Below, piece by piece: positions 55,340-63,955 of a stretch of DNA of 64,000 nucleotides. Origin of the DNA: Enterobacter ludwigii (GTDB lineage Bacteria > Pseudomonadota > Gammaproteobacteria > Enterobacterales > Enterobacteriaceae); the NCBI GenBank assembly GCA_900068845.1, contig CEFQ01000010.1, forward strand, positions 787,326-851,325, given 5' to 3'. Within the stretch, counting starts at the first letter, position 1; the number at the start of each line of letters is the position of its first letter. The position numbers and the translations under genes were made by a program. Below the pieces are notes generated by a model. It worked only from the letters and a program-made list of their open reading frames with translations, was not told the DNA's origin and did no database searches.

Positions 55340-55606
55340 ATGTCGGAAAATCACAACCTCTATGCTGCACTGCCTGACACCGAGCTGGCCGAGCATTTTC
55401 GCAATGCAGATAGCACATTAAGAAATGAATCTGCAGTGCTGGATAGGGTTATCCGCCACGTGCTGGCCACCGAAGGACGCGTCAGTAATAAATCGATTAT
55501 TCTCTGCCTGATTATGGCGCTGGAAACCGCAGAAAGTGATGCCGAAGCCGATGTGCTGCGCAAGACACTGGAAATAGTGGTGGGCTATACGCCTGACGAC
55601 GCGTGA
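55340..55606 (+). CDS. ariR: AriR/YmgB biofilm and acid-resistance regulator
   Basis: An 88-residue protein. LRNESAVLDRVIRHVLATEGRVSNKSIILCLIMALETAESDAEADVLRKTLEIVVGYTPDD aligns with E. coli AriR/YmgB along its whole length (EESAVLGQAV, NNKNIILSLIHSLET, ADVIRKTLEIVLRYTADD). AriR is a small dimeric regulator that affects biofilm formation and acid resistance. It closes the ycgZ-ymgA-ariR cluster. No ymgC is seen. Confidence 0.88.
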   Translation: MSENHNLYAALPDTELAEHFRNADSTLRNESAVLDRVIRHVLATEGRVSNKSIILCLIMALETAESDAEADVLRKTLEIVVGYTPDDA

Positions 55607-55642
55607 TATTCCGCTCTGTCCCCCCACGCGGGGACAATATTG

Positions 55643-55900
55643 TCAATCCTTCGCAATGAGAGCCAACCGGCGCTTCGCTTTGCCAATATTAATTCTGTGC
55701 AACCACGTCCGAAACTGTTTTAACTGAATATGTGAAGCAATCTCGGTAGAAAGCGTGCAAATATACAGCTGACTCTGCGTATGATTATTGGTACCGGTGG
55801 CGTAAATTTCGCTTTTATTATCACGCTGTTGTAATTCTATTCCCGTGAAGTGTAAATCCCCCCACAGCTGTAGAGTGGTCTCGAACTTTTTAAAGTCCAT
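55643..55900 (-). CDS. Small protein of unknown function
   Basis: I do not recognise this 85-residue protein. It begins MDFKKFETTLQLWGDLHFTGIE, is mixed polar and basic, and has no signal peptide. AAGGGC before ATG 55,900 supports this start over a longer frame at 55,951. It reads leftwards, convergent with ariR, and lies ahead of the promoter side of the next two genes on its strand. Confidence 0.5.
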   Translation of the reverse strand: MDFKKFETTLQLWGDLHFTGIELQQRDNKSEIYATGTNNHTQSQLYICTLSTEIASHIQLKQFRTWLHRINIGKAKRRLALIAKD

Positions 55901-55996
55901 TATGATGCCCTTATTATGTTCACGCGTAATGAAGTCGTGCTGGCTCAGCAACGTAAAGCAATTCAGTGTTTAAGCCAGCATAGTTGGAGACTACTT

Positions 55997-56806
55997 TTAA
56001 GGATAATCGCGTTTAGACGCGGATCGTCTGATCCATTTGCGCTTATTACCGCTTTGCTTATCCATCGCTAATGCACTGGCGCTGGCAGGATCAAACAGTG
56101 ACAAACTTTCTATTTGATGCACCATAATCACTTTACGAAACTCCAGCACACTTTTAGGTGTTGAGGAAAAATCGATGTTGTGATTTTGGTACCACTGGCT
56201 GTAATTATGCTCAACGGCCAGGCTCAGCGTGCGTGGATCGCGATAACCGCTCAGCATCGGAATTAACACGATATTGGCGGTATTAGGGTATTCAAAGGTG
56301 GCGGCATGGATCATCCCGATATAGATACGGCGCGATTTCAGCGTCACCCAAGCCAATTCACCTTCTTCCATGCACTGCAGCAGCAGTTGCTCAATGCCGT
56401 TGGAACGGGAAAGGCGCTGATAAAGCTCCTTACGTCCTATCGCGTTGAGCCGGGCGCTGACCGCCCAATTGGAACGGTACATGCAAAACAGAATGGCAAA
56501 GGCCAACATCAGTACCACCGGCGCCTGGATGCCTAAAAAACTCCACGTCATGAAATCGACGTTCCAGTGCACATTCTCTGCCGAGGTTAGGGCAAAGGCA
56601 TTGTTCACGCCCGATGCGGCCAGCAGGATCAGCCAGATGATCGCGGTCGCCAGCACGCCTTGCAGAACAAAAATACAGCCATATAGGGCAATGAGAAAAT
56701 AGACATCCCAGCCAAAGGATCGTTTGATTTTTAAGCGACTCGACATGTCGCGACTGGTGTACCAATAGCCGCACACCATCATTACCATAAATATCGCCGT
56801 ACCCAT
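55997..56806 (-). CDS. Membrane protein of unknown function
   Basis: A 269-residue protein with three or four hydrophobic segments in the first half (MGTAIFMVMMVCGYWY, FLIALYGCIFVLQGVLATAIIWLILLAA, IQAPVVLMLAFAILF) and a soluble C-terminal half containing ARLNAIGRKELYQRL and WVTLKSRRIYIGMI. I do not recognise the family. It begins directly after the stop of the small gene at 56,807-57,004, so the two form an operon. Confidence 0.6.
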   Translation of the reverse strand: MGTAIFMVMMVCGYWYTSRDMSSRLKIKRSFGWDVYFLIALYGCIFVLQGVLATAIIWLILLAASGVNNAFALTSAENVHWNVDFMTWSFLGIQAPVVLMLAFAILFCMYRSNWAVSARLNAIGRKELYQRLSRSNGIEQLLLQCMEEGELAWVTLKSRRIYIGMIHAATFEYPNTANIVLIPMLSGYRDPRTLSLAVEHNYSQWYQNHNIDFSSTPKSVLEFRKVIMVHQIESLSLFDPASASALAMDKQSGNKRKWIRRSASKRDYP

Positions 56807-57004
56807 TTAAATATCCTTCAGTGTGCTGACATGCTCGGCAAAATCGCGCTGCACTTCAGGACTCAATGGATTAACCGAAGCGTTACCATCTTCATCAATA
56901 ATAATTCTATCGCCTTCCTCAATCGATTCCTGAATGTCCTGCCGCGTCATGACTTGCAGTAATGATTCGGGGCTACCGAACAGGGAAGTTATAAAACCGA
57001 ACAT
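56807..57004 (-). CDS. Small acidic protein upstream of a membrane protein
   Basis: A 65-residue protein beginning MFGFITSLFGSPESLLQVMTRQDI, then IIIDEDGNASVNPLSPEVQRDFAEHVSTL. It has no known motif. AGAAGGA precedes ATG 57,004 and its stop abuts the membrane-protein start, so the pair is coupled. A longer frame to 57,064 lacks a ribosome binding site. Function unknown. Confidence 0.55.
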   Translation of the reverse strand: MFGFITSLFGSPESLLQVMTRQDIQESIEEGDRIIIDEDGNASVNPLSPEVQRDFAEHVSTLKDI

Positions 57005-57110
57005 AATCGAGCAATCCTTCTTATTTATACCAACATTAACTATGGCACATCCCTCAGTAACCAAGCCGCGTAACTGAAATAAAGGGGACTTTCCGGATTA
57101 ATCTGCCAGA

Positions 57111-57324
57111 GGTGCATGAATGCGCACCAAACGAAAATTACGGCAAACAAAGGCAGGGTCGCCATTTATGGCGTAATGCCGCTCACTTAAGCAAATAATT
57201 GCCTTGTTAAGCAGGTGCGCATGAATGCGCACCCTACGAAAGCCCAGCGCTGTAAACGTAGGGTCGCCATTCAGGGTGACCGATTCACGCTTAACTGACG
57301 AACATTACGCCATTTATGGCGACC
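57111..57324. repeat. Cluster of intergenic palindromes, family B
   Basis: Two unit types alternate: GGTGCGCATGAATGCGCACC (57,214-57,233, with a shorter copy at 57,111) and GGTCGCCATTTATGGCG-type units (57,155, 57,258 and 57,308). Each is nearly self-complementary. The same two units occur together at 58,085-58,138. The cluster lies right after the operon of two unknown genes and ends just before the katN remnant. Confidence 0.7.
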
Positions 57325-57343
57325 TGATGATAATCATGAGAAA

Positions 57344-57791
57344 TCACTGTTGAGTCAGTGGCGTTTTACTGTCAGGTGCCGCGCCGGTGATCGAATTGAG
57401 ATCGAGGTGTGAAGCGGTACGCGCCGCAAGCGTGTCCAGATCGCCCAACTGCCCGGCGGGAAGTTGTTGTGGATGGAGTAGAGCGCTTTTTCAAACGACA
57501 GCTGATGCGCCACTTCACGCATCATCAGGAAGCCCAGCGCGTCCTTCACGCCGACATCATCGGTGAGATTACTCAGGCGTTCATAAAGGATTTTGGCGCG
57601 GGCTTCGGCAGCGACGTTAGAACGCAGATCCGCCGTTACTTCGCCGATGGTATCGATATAGGCCGCGGTCCAGGGGACGCCAGTGGAGTTGGTCAATGCC
57701 GGTCCGCCGCCGTACAGAATCGAGGTCAGATGGCTGTCATTACCCGCGCCGATAATCGAACGATAGAGCGCACCTTGCTCTTCACTGCCTT
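57344..57791 (-). pseudogene. katN: Manganese catalase KatN remnant
   Basis: The reading frame holds KGAEGSEEQGALYRSIIGAGN, then YGGGPALTNSTGVPWTAAYI, then AAEARAKILYERLSNLTDDVGVKDALGFLMMREVAHQLSFEKALYSI, all matching Salmonella KatN. The N-terminal third is missing. After NNFPPG the frame is lost and the next recognisable part, LDTLAARTASHLDLNSITGAAPDSK, is the C terminus in another frame. The intervening segment (about 80 residues in KatN) is deleted. It is therefore a decayed gene, not a functional dimanganese catalase. It sits between two clusters of family B repeats. Confidence 0.85.
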
Positions 57792-58084
57792 CCGCACCCT
57801 TAAAATAAAAATGGAGAAAGAGAATTAACAGGGATAGTTAAAATAATGATTAACGATAAGAAATGGAGGAGGGAAGGCGTGTACTTTGCCTTGCGCCCAT
57901 CAACTGCATGCCGCCTGATTAATACTAAGCGTGCATCCCATTGCTGCAAGCGTACCGGGTTAAATATATTTTCTTTCGATGTGCGTAATTACTTTTATTT
58001 CGCGTTTAGTGAATAGTGGCATGAATTAAATAATTGATAAGGATGATGTGTGCAGCCGGTTATTTATGCCTAACGCTTCTGCCT
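57792..58084. other. Intergenic stretch between katN remnant and family B repeat
   Basis: No gene is supported here. It may contain the former katN promoter and 5' part, now unrecognisable. Confidence 0.5.
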
Positions 58085-58138
58085 GGTGCGCATCAATGCG
58101 CACCAGCTAAACCGCCAGGGTCGCCATAAATGGCGACC
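58085..58138. repeat. Family B palindrome pair
   Basis: GGTGCGCATCAATGCGCACC (58,085-58,104) and GGTCGCCATAAATGGCGACC (58,119-58,138) are separated by 14 bases, the same two-unit composition as at 57,214-57,281. It lies just after the fucO stop. Confidence 0.75.
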
Positions 58139-58152
58139 GGGTATACACGTAA

Positions 58153-59304
58153 TTAGAACAACTCACGATACAGTGACGCGATCATCGCCACGCTGCACTC
58201 GCGCGGATTGCCCGGCGTACAGACATCGGCGAAGGCGGCGGCGGCTAATGCTTCCACATCCTGTTCCTGCATGCCGATATCACGCAGCCTTAGCGGAATA
58301 CCGATATCATGGTTTAAGGCAATCACCGCATCAATGGCCAGCGCACGCGCATCGGCTAATGAACACGCATAAGCACCTTCCATGCCTAACGCATGGGCGA
58401 TAGCGCGGTATTTCTCGCCGGTATGCTCGGCATTGAATGCCATGATATGCGGCAGCAGTACGGCATTGGCGATGCCGTGCGGCGTGCCATAAAACGCGCC
58501 CAGCGGATGCGCCATGCCGTGCACCAGACCCAGGCCGACATTCGAGAAGCCCATCCCGGCGATGTACTGGCCGAGCGCCATATCCGCTACGCCGGCAGGC
58601 ACGCCTTTGACCGAGTCACGCAGCGAGCGGCCAATAATTTCAATCGCCTTGAGGTGGAACATGTCGGTGAGTTCCCACGCGCCGCGCGTGATATAGCCCT
58701 CAATCGCATGGGTAAGTGCATCTACGCCGGTCGCCGCTTTCAGGCTGGCAGGCATGCTGGCCATCATGTCGGGATCAATGATGGCAATCGCTGGAATATC
58801 ATGCGGGTCATAGCAGACGAACTTACGTTTTTTCTCTTCATCGGTGATGACGTAATTAATTGTCACTTCGGCTGCGGTGCCTGAGGTGGTTGGCACCGCA
58901 ATAATCGGCACGGAAGGATTGCGCGTGGCAGCACCGCCTTCCAGCATGCGTACGTCGCTGAACTCCGGATTGGCGATCATCATGCCGATGGCTTTGCAGG
59001 TATCCTGCGGCGAGCCGCCGCCCACCGCGATCAGATAATCGGCGCCTGAACGACGAAAAGCGTCGACCCCCGCATGCACTACATCAACGGTGGGATTGGG
59101 GATCACCTCGTCGTAAATGTCGAAACTGAGGTCGTGCTGTGTCAACAGATCGGTGATACGGGTGGCGACAGAAAACTTGATGAGATCTTTGTCGGTCACC
59201 ACCAATGCTTTGCTAAAACCGCGTTTATGAATCTCATCGACAATCGAATGAATAGCGCCCGCACCGAAATAGGCGGTCTCATTGAGGATCATTCTGTTAA
59301 TCAT
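58153..59304 (-). CDS. fucO: Lactaldehyde reductase FucO (iron-containing alcohol dehydrogenase)
   Basis: A 383-residue group III alcohol dehydrogenase interconverting L-lactaldehyde and 1,2-propanediol with NAD(H). MINRMILNETAYFGAGAIHSI begins the NAD domain. GADYLIAVGGGSPQDTCKAIG is the dinucleotide region. The metal ligands are Asp and His of ATGVDALTHAIEGY, and the histidines of GLVHGMAHPLGAFYGTPHG. VPTTSGTAAEVTINYVIT is near-identical to E. coli FucO. GAAGG precedes ATG 59,304; a longer start at 59,319 is weaker. No other fuc genes are nearby, so its role may be general aldehyde reduction. Confidence 0.9.
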   Translation of the reverse strand: MINRMILNETAYFGAGAIHSIVDEIHKRGFSKALVVTDKDLIKFSVATRITDLLTQHDLSFDIYDEVIPNPTVDVVHAGVDAFRRSGADYLIAVGGGSPQDTCKAIGMMIANPEFSDVRMLEGGAATRNPSVPIIAVPTTSGTAAEVTINYVITDEEKKRKFVCYDPHDIPAIAIIDPDMMASMPASLKAATGVDALTHAIEGYITRGAWELTDMFHLKAIEIIGRSLRDSVKGVPAGVADMALGQYIAGMGFSNVGLGLVHGMAHPLGAFYGTPHGIANAVLLPHIMAFNAEHTGEKYRAIAHALGMEGAYACSLADARALAIDAVIALNHDIGIPLRLRDIGMQEQDVEALAAAAFADVCTPGNPRECSVAMIASLYRELF

Positions 59305-59465
59305 ATTAATTACCTTCACGTAGATGCCAGATTTGAGTTTTTTCGATTAAATTCATCAAGATAATAAGATTTAACCGTATCCAGATTTACGTGGTAATGA
59401 AGATGCAGATATTGCGTTGCCTCAATAAAACCGCGGTTTCTGCTTAGCGGAATAAACAGGAGAAA

Positions 59466-59759
59466 TCACGACCCTAAACGCATCGTCTCTGCACGTTTTG
59501 CGGTGTCGTAAACATATTGCAGCATCGGTTCCAGATCGGTATCAGGTCCGGAGCTGATGATCTTGGCGCGCAACCACTCAATCTCGCTGGTGATATCCGA
59601 GGGAAAAATGGTGTTGTTCTGCGCATTACGCAGCCATTTCAGCAGAAAGTTATTCTTGCCGCGTACGCCGCCAGATTTCTTGGTTTTGGCGTTGATTTTG
59701 AGGGCGACCAGAATGCAGTAATAGAAGTGAACGCGTTGGCTGTAGCTTTGCGGGATCAT
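59466..59759 (-). CDS. Small protein of unknown function
   Basis: A 97-residue basic protein (INAKTKKSGGVRGKNNFLLKWLRN, then IEWLRAKIISSGPDTDLEPMLQYVYDTAKRAETMRLGS). I do not recognise it. It has no signal peptide or membrane segment. It lies alone between fucO and the otsBA leader and reads leftward. The lysine-rich middle could bind nucleic acid, which is speculation. Coding is plausible from composition. Confidence 0.5.
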   Translation of the reverse strand: MIPQSYSQRVHFYYCILVALKINAKTKKSGGVRGKNNFLLKWLRNAQNNTIFPSDITSEIEWLRAKIISSGPDTDLEPMLQYVYDTAKRAETMRLGS

Positions 59760-60295
59760 GCGCTTTCACCCGCCATGACATATGAAAAATGTGATGTTGA
59801 TCGGTTTTCCATCATCCGGATTCCTGCCTGAATTCATCTAAAAGCCGTGATAAATGTTGCTCAGGGCTCTCTTTCCGCGCTGTGGCCGCACGGTAAACGA
59901 ACCATATGATAATCCTCGCGAAGGATGCAAGTCGGCTTAATCTGGGAAATGAGGCGGACCATGGGCGCGCTGGTGGTCAAAATAAGCGAAGCGTATGAAA
60001 AAACGATAAGGTGATTCTTTTGCGGCATAAAGCTTAAAACGGCCACTTATCCTATAGCGAAGCCGCGCATATCTGGCAATATCGTGATCTGTGTCTACAC
60101 TTAAAGCTGACGATGTTCGCAGTAAGCTTGGCGAGTGAGTTCAAATGATGTTTGTTTGTGGAGAGTTATCTATCGAAATGCCGTGTTATCTGCAAAACCT
60201 CCTTGCATACAATTCTGCGGTTGTTACCGCCTCTATCGCCCCGCCAGCCTCCGAACATCCTGTAATGGTACATTCCACAAGACAGGAGAAAAGTC
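59760..60295. other. otsBA upstream region
   Basis: About 540 bp without a convincing gene. A 61-codon frame on the minus strand (59,861-60,046) lacks a ribosome binding site and motifs. The last 60 bases contain AGGAGAAAAGTC in front of otsB. The otsBA promoter should be in this region; in enterobacteria it is RpoS-dependent, but I cannot place it with confidence. Confidence 0.5.
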
Positions 60296-61084
60296 GTGAC
60301 CCCCGCGGTTAATCAGAACAGCACCTTGCCGTCGTTAAGTGGCGGACTTTATGCCTTCTTTTTTGATGTCGACGGCACGTTGGCAGCGATTCAGTCGCAG
60401 CCCGAGTCGGTCTCCATTCCCGCCTCGGTACGCCAGCTCCTGCAACAAATTTCCCAACGCAGCAACGGCGCGTTAGCGCTGGTTTCTGGACGTCCGATTG
60501 CGCAACTCGATGCCTTAGTGGCGCCACTCAAAGCCCCAGCCGCTGGCGTACATGGTGCAGAACGCCGCGATGCGGCGGGCGCCGTTCATCGCCACAGCTT
60601 GCCGGGTGATATTGCGCAAACGCTGCAAACCGAACTGCAGCACACGCTGGATCAATGGCCTGATACGCTCTTAGAAGTGAAAGGCATGGCGTTTGCCTTG
60701 CACTACCGTAATGCGCCGCAGTATGAAAACGCCATCATGCAGCTGGCGGAAGACGCCGTCGCCCGTTTTCCTGAACTGGCGCTCCAGCCGGGCAAATGCG
60801 TGGTGGAACTCAAGCCACAGGGCATTGATAAAGGTGCAGCCGTGCGTGAGTTTATGCAGGAAGCGCCGTTTGCCGGACGCATTCCGGTATTTGTGGGAGA
60901 CGACCTGACAGATGAAAAGGGATTTCTGGTGGTGAACGCCATGCAGGGAATTTCTGTCAAAGTCGGTGAAGGGGCCAGCCATGCATGCTATCGCCTCAAC
61001 AGCGTTGAGGCCGTATGGCACTGGCTTGAACAACTATTATTACAACTAGAACATGACAATGTTGGTAAGGAGTTTAGGTTATGA
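60296..61084 (+). CDS. otsB: Trehalose-6-phosphate phosphatase
   Basis: A 262-residue HAD-family phosphatase that converts trehalose 6-phosphate to trehalose. FFFDVDGTLAAI carries the nucleophile Asp and general acid Asp. LALVSGRPIAQLD, GVHGAERRD and FVGDDLTDEKGFLVVN are later HAD motifs. The start is GTG 60,296 behind AGGAG. The last four bases overlap otsA (ATGA), giving the usual otsBA operon. Trehalose made here protects against osmotic and heat stress. Confidence 0.95.
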   Translation: MTPAVNQNSTLPSLSGGLYAFFFDVDGTLAAIQSQPESVSIPASVRQLLQQISQRSNGALALVSGRPIAQLDALVAPLKAPAAGVHGAERRDAAGAVHRHSLPGDIAQTLQTELQHTLDQWPDTLLEVKGMAFALHYRNAPQYENAIMQLAEDAVARFPELALQPGKCVVELKPQGIDKGAAVREFMQEAPFAGRIPVFVGDDLTDEKGFLVVNAMQGISVKVGEGASHACYRLNSVEAVWHWLEQLLLQLEHDNVGKEFRL

Positions 61085-62520
61085 GTCGTTTAGTCGTCGT
61101 ATCTAACCGTATCGCGATTCCCGACGGTAGCAAGGCCAGCGCAGGCGGGCTTGCTGTCGGTATTTTGGATGCTCTGCGAGATACCGGAGGATTATGGTTT
61201 GGCTGGAACGGAGAGATCAGCGAATTCTCAGGAGAAGATGAGGATGAAGAGCTCTCTCAGCTCGAAAAAGACGGAATTACCTACGCGTCACTGCCGCTGA
61301 ATCAAAACGATTACGATCAGTATTACCTGCAGTTTTCGAATACCGTCATTTGGCCCGCTTTCCACTATCGCCTCGATCTGGTGCAGTATCAGCGCGAAGC
61401 GTGGGAAGGTTACTGTCGGGTGAACACGTTGCTGGCGCAGCGTCTGAAGCCCTTACTGAAGCCAGACGATGTGTTATGGATCCACGATTACCACCTGCTG
61501 CCGTTTGCTGCCGAGCTGCGCAAACTGGGCATTAATAACCGCATCGGATTCTTTTTACACATCCCGTTCCCGACGCCAGAGATCTTCAATGCGTTGCCAC
61601 CGCATCAGGAACTGCTGGAAATGCTGTGCGATTACGATCTGCTGGGCTTCCAGACAGACTCTGACCGCGTGGCATTCCTTGATAGCCTGAGCCAGCTAAC
61701 GCAGTTGCAGAATAAAGGTGAGAAAAAGCACCGTGCTTTCGGCAATACCTTTATGACCGAGGTCTATCCGATTGGTATTGAGCCGGATACCATTAAAGAG
61801 ATGGCAGAAGGGCCGTTGCCACCGAAAATGGCGGCAATGAAACGCGATCTCGGGGATTTGCAAAACATCATTGCCTGCGAGCGTCTCGATTATTCCAAAG
61901 GATTACCGGAGCGTTTCCTGGCCTTCGAAGCCTTGCTGGAGAACTTCCCCCAGCATCGTGGCAAAATCCGCTATTCGCAAATTGCGCCTACTTCACGCGG
62001 CGATGTTCAGGCCTATCAGGACATCCGTCATCAGTTGGAAACGGAAGCGGGGCGCATTAACGGCAAATACGGCACGCTGGGTTGGACGCCACTTTACTAT
62101 CTCAACCAACACTTTGACCGCCGCTTATTAATGAAGATCTTCCGTCTGACCAACGTCGGTTTGATTACGCCATTGCGTGATGGCATGAATTTGGTGGCGA
62201 AAGAGTATGTGGCGGCGCAGGATCCGGATAATCCAGGTGTACTGGTGCTGTCGCGCTTTGCCGGTGCGGCAAATGAGCTGACCTCGGCGCTGATCGTCAA
62301 CCCTTACGATCGTGATGAAGTGGCCGCGGCGCTGGATCGCGCGTTGACCATGCCGCGTACCGAACGTATTTCGCGTTATAACGACATGATGGCGGTGTTG
62401 CGCAAACAGGATATTTCGCACTGGCGTGAAAGCATTCTGAAAGATTTAAATACCTTGCCGGTGCGCAGTGACGATCACGGTACGGAAAATAAGGTCGCTA
62501 CCTTTCCTAAATTAGCGTAA
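61081..62520 (+). CDS. otsA: Trehalose-6-phosphate synthase
   Basis: A 479-residue GT20 glycosyltransferase making trehalose 6-phosphate from UDP-glucose and glucose 6-phosphate. The donor loop is ASAGGLAVGI, then WFGWNGE, HDYHLLPFAAELR and the catalytic GLITPLRDGMNLVAKEYVAAQ. NNRIGFFLHIPFPTPEIFNALP is also typical. ATG 61,081 overlaps the otsB stop. It is followed by a terminator. Confidence 0.95.
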   Translation: MSRLVVVSNRIAIPDGSKASAGGLAVGILDALRDTGGLWFGWNGEISEFSGEDEDEELSQLEKDGITYASLPLNQNDYDQYYLQFSNTVIWPAFHYRLDLVQYQREAWEGYCRVNTLLAQRLKPLLKPDDVLWIHDYHLLPFAAELRKLGINNRIGFFLHIPFPTPEIFNALPPHQELLEMLCDYDLLGFQTDSDRVAFLDSLSQLTQLQNKGEKKHRAFGNTFMTEVYPIGIEPDTIKEMAEGPLPPKMAAMKRDLGDLQNIIACERLDYSKGLPERFLAFEALLENFPQHRGKIRYSQIAPTSRGDVQAYQDIRHQLETEAGRINGKYGTLGWTPLYYLNQHFDRRLLMKIFRLTNVGLITPLRDGMNLVAKEYVAAQDPDNPGVLVLSRFAGAANELTSALIVNPYDRDEVAAALDRALTMPRTERISRYNDMMAVLRKQDISHWRESILKDLNTLPVRSDDHGTENKVATFPKLA

Positions 62521-62530
62521 GCCCGCTAAA

Positions 62531-62556
62531 AAAGGGCGCGTAAATGCGCGCCCTTA
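62531..62556 (+). terminator. Terminator after otsA
   Basis: AGGGCGCG (62,533-62,540) and CGCGCCCT (62,547-62,554), then TATCCT. The stem is strong and the T-tract short, so termination is likely but not certain. Confidence 0.7.
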
Positions 62557-62564
62557 TCCTTCAC

Positions 62565-62655
62565 CGCGCAATAAATTGCGCCGCTACGCTAAATGCAAAC
62601 ATTGAGCACTTCGCCCATTATTCGCATGCTCTGTAGCGGCGCGATTCATCGCGCG
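62565..62655. repeat. Family A palindromes, two opposed copies
   Basis: CGCGCAATAAATTGCGCCGCTACG at 62,565-62,588 and TGTAGCGGCGCGATTCATCGCGCG at 62,632-62,655 face each other. They share the GTAGCGGCGC arm with the repeat at 3376-3418. The pair is a composite of two inverted units, like BIMEs of enterobacteria. Confidence 0.75.
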
Positions 62656-63604
62656 TCTTTTGAACTTCCGCTGCGCTGCACAGCGTTTCCACGCGCCACT
62701 TTAACTTCACGAAATCGATTTCATTTTATTAAGCGTGAATGCGCTGATTCATCAGTAAAAAGCGCACCTTTTGGTTAAAAAACGCCCGATAATAGAAAAA
62801 AAAAGCTTTTTTTTGCTCTCACCCTAAAGTTCCGCGCTGGTACGCCGATAGTTCTCGCGTAGCAAACCGAAAAAACGCCTATTCATTCATTTCTCTAATG
62901 TAACGCCCTGTTACATCCCTTGCCATGCGCTAAACATTCCCTACGATCCACTGACAGTTCCCAGGCGCTCTGCTCCCAGACTTCACGCTTCGCTAGCGCC
63001 TCGCTTTAGTACTGGCGGGCAATATTCCCTGTAAGTGATTAATTTAGAAGCGAATAATTTTGCTGTGATTCGGAGTATTATGCTGCAGATAGTATTTTAT
63101 GTAGCGTGTTATAGCACTGTAATCGCAACAAAACAGATAACTGATCGTGTGGTAACGACAATCTGCCACAGAGCCTAAAATCGGCCTCCGATTAGCAAAA
63201 TATCAGGGAAATAATCAGGATTCGTGCAAAAAACGCACAACAGAAAAGCAGCGCTGAAGGTTTGAGAAAAAAATTTGCCTTAAAAGTGTGACGCAGATCA
63301 CACTTTATCTAAAATTTCGCGCCACTCACGTTGTATGTCGAAATCAGACGATATAGATTTGCGTTGTTTTCGGAATAGTCTTAAAAACTGTAAGCAGACG
63401 TCACGGAAGATGGTTACAACTCAAGCAAAGAATGGCCTGGAGTTTTGATTACTACTGATCAGTATCCAAACAGAAAGTGAAGGATGCGTTGGCTCAAGCC
63501 TGATTATTTTTTGCCATCTTTAGATTTACCAACCAGCAGCCCGAACCATAGAACAATTTAATTCTGTGGCCGTATATGTGTCGCGTCTATCAGGATGGAA
63601 AAAA
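62656..63604. other. Long regulatory leader before flhDC
   Basis: About 950 bp without a gene. The final 300 bp contain a CRP site and a long untranslated region expected of flhDC, which integrates many signals (CRP, H-NS, RcsB, OmpR and others in enterobacteria). No other site can be named with confidence. The upstream 600 bp are AT-rich in parts, with no feature I can support. Confidence 0.6.
63284..63305 (+). promoter_or_regulatory. CRP site upstream of flhDC
   Basis: TGTGA (63,287-63,291), six bases, then TCACA (63,298-63,302), flanked by A and T runs, matches the CRP consensus closely. It lies about 300 bp before flhD, as in E. coli where cAMP-CRP activates flhDC. Confidence 0.88.
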
Positions 63605-63955
63605 ATGGGTACATCAGAATTACTAAAACATATATATGACATCAACTTGTCATATTTGCTTCTTGCTCAGCGTTTAATTAACCAGGAAAAAGCTTCAGCA
63701 ATGTTTCGTTTAGGCATCGATGAGTCGATGGCAGATGCATTGTCACAATTAACCTTACCTGAGATGGTTAAATTAGCGGAGACCAACCAATTGGTTTGCC
63801 AGTTCCGCTTTACCGACCACAACCACATTAATCGTTTGACTCAAGAGTCACGCGTTGATGACTTGCAGCAAATCCATACCGGTATTTTATTATCCAGCCG
63901 CTTATTGCGAAGTGCGTCTAAAGATGACGTCTCTGCGAAGAAGAGGGCAGTTTAA
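63605..63955 (+). CDS. flhD: Flagellar master regulator subunit FlhD
   Basis: A 116-residue protein, [49 protein letters not shown], aligned with enterobacterial FlhD. It forms the FlhD4C2 activator of flagellar class II genes. A frame extension of 13 residues exists upstream; GGATGG before ATG 63,605 and the family start favour this one. Its stop overlaps the flhC ATG by one base. Confidence 0.95.
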   Translation: MGTSELLKHIYDINLSYLLLAQRLINQEKASAMFRLGIDESMADALSQLTLPEMVKLAETNQLVCQFRFTDHNHINRLTQESRVDDLQQIHTGILLSSRLLRSASKDDVSAKKRAV

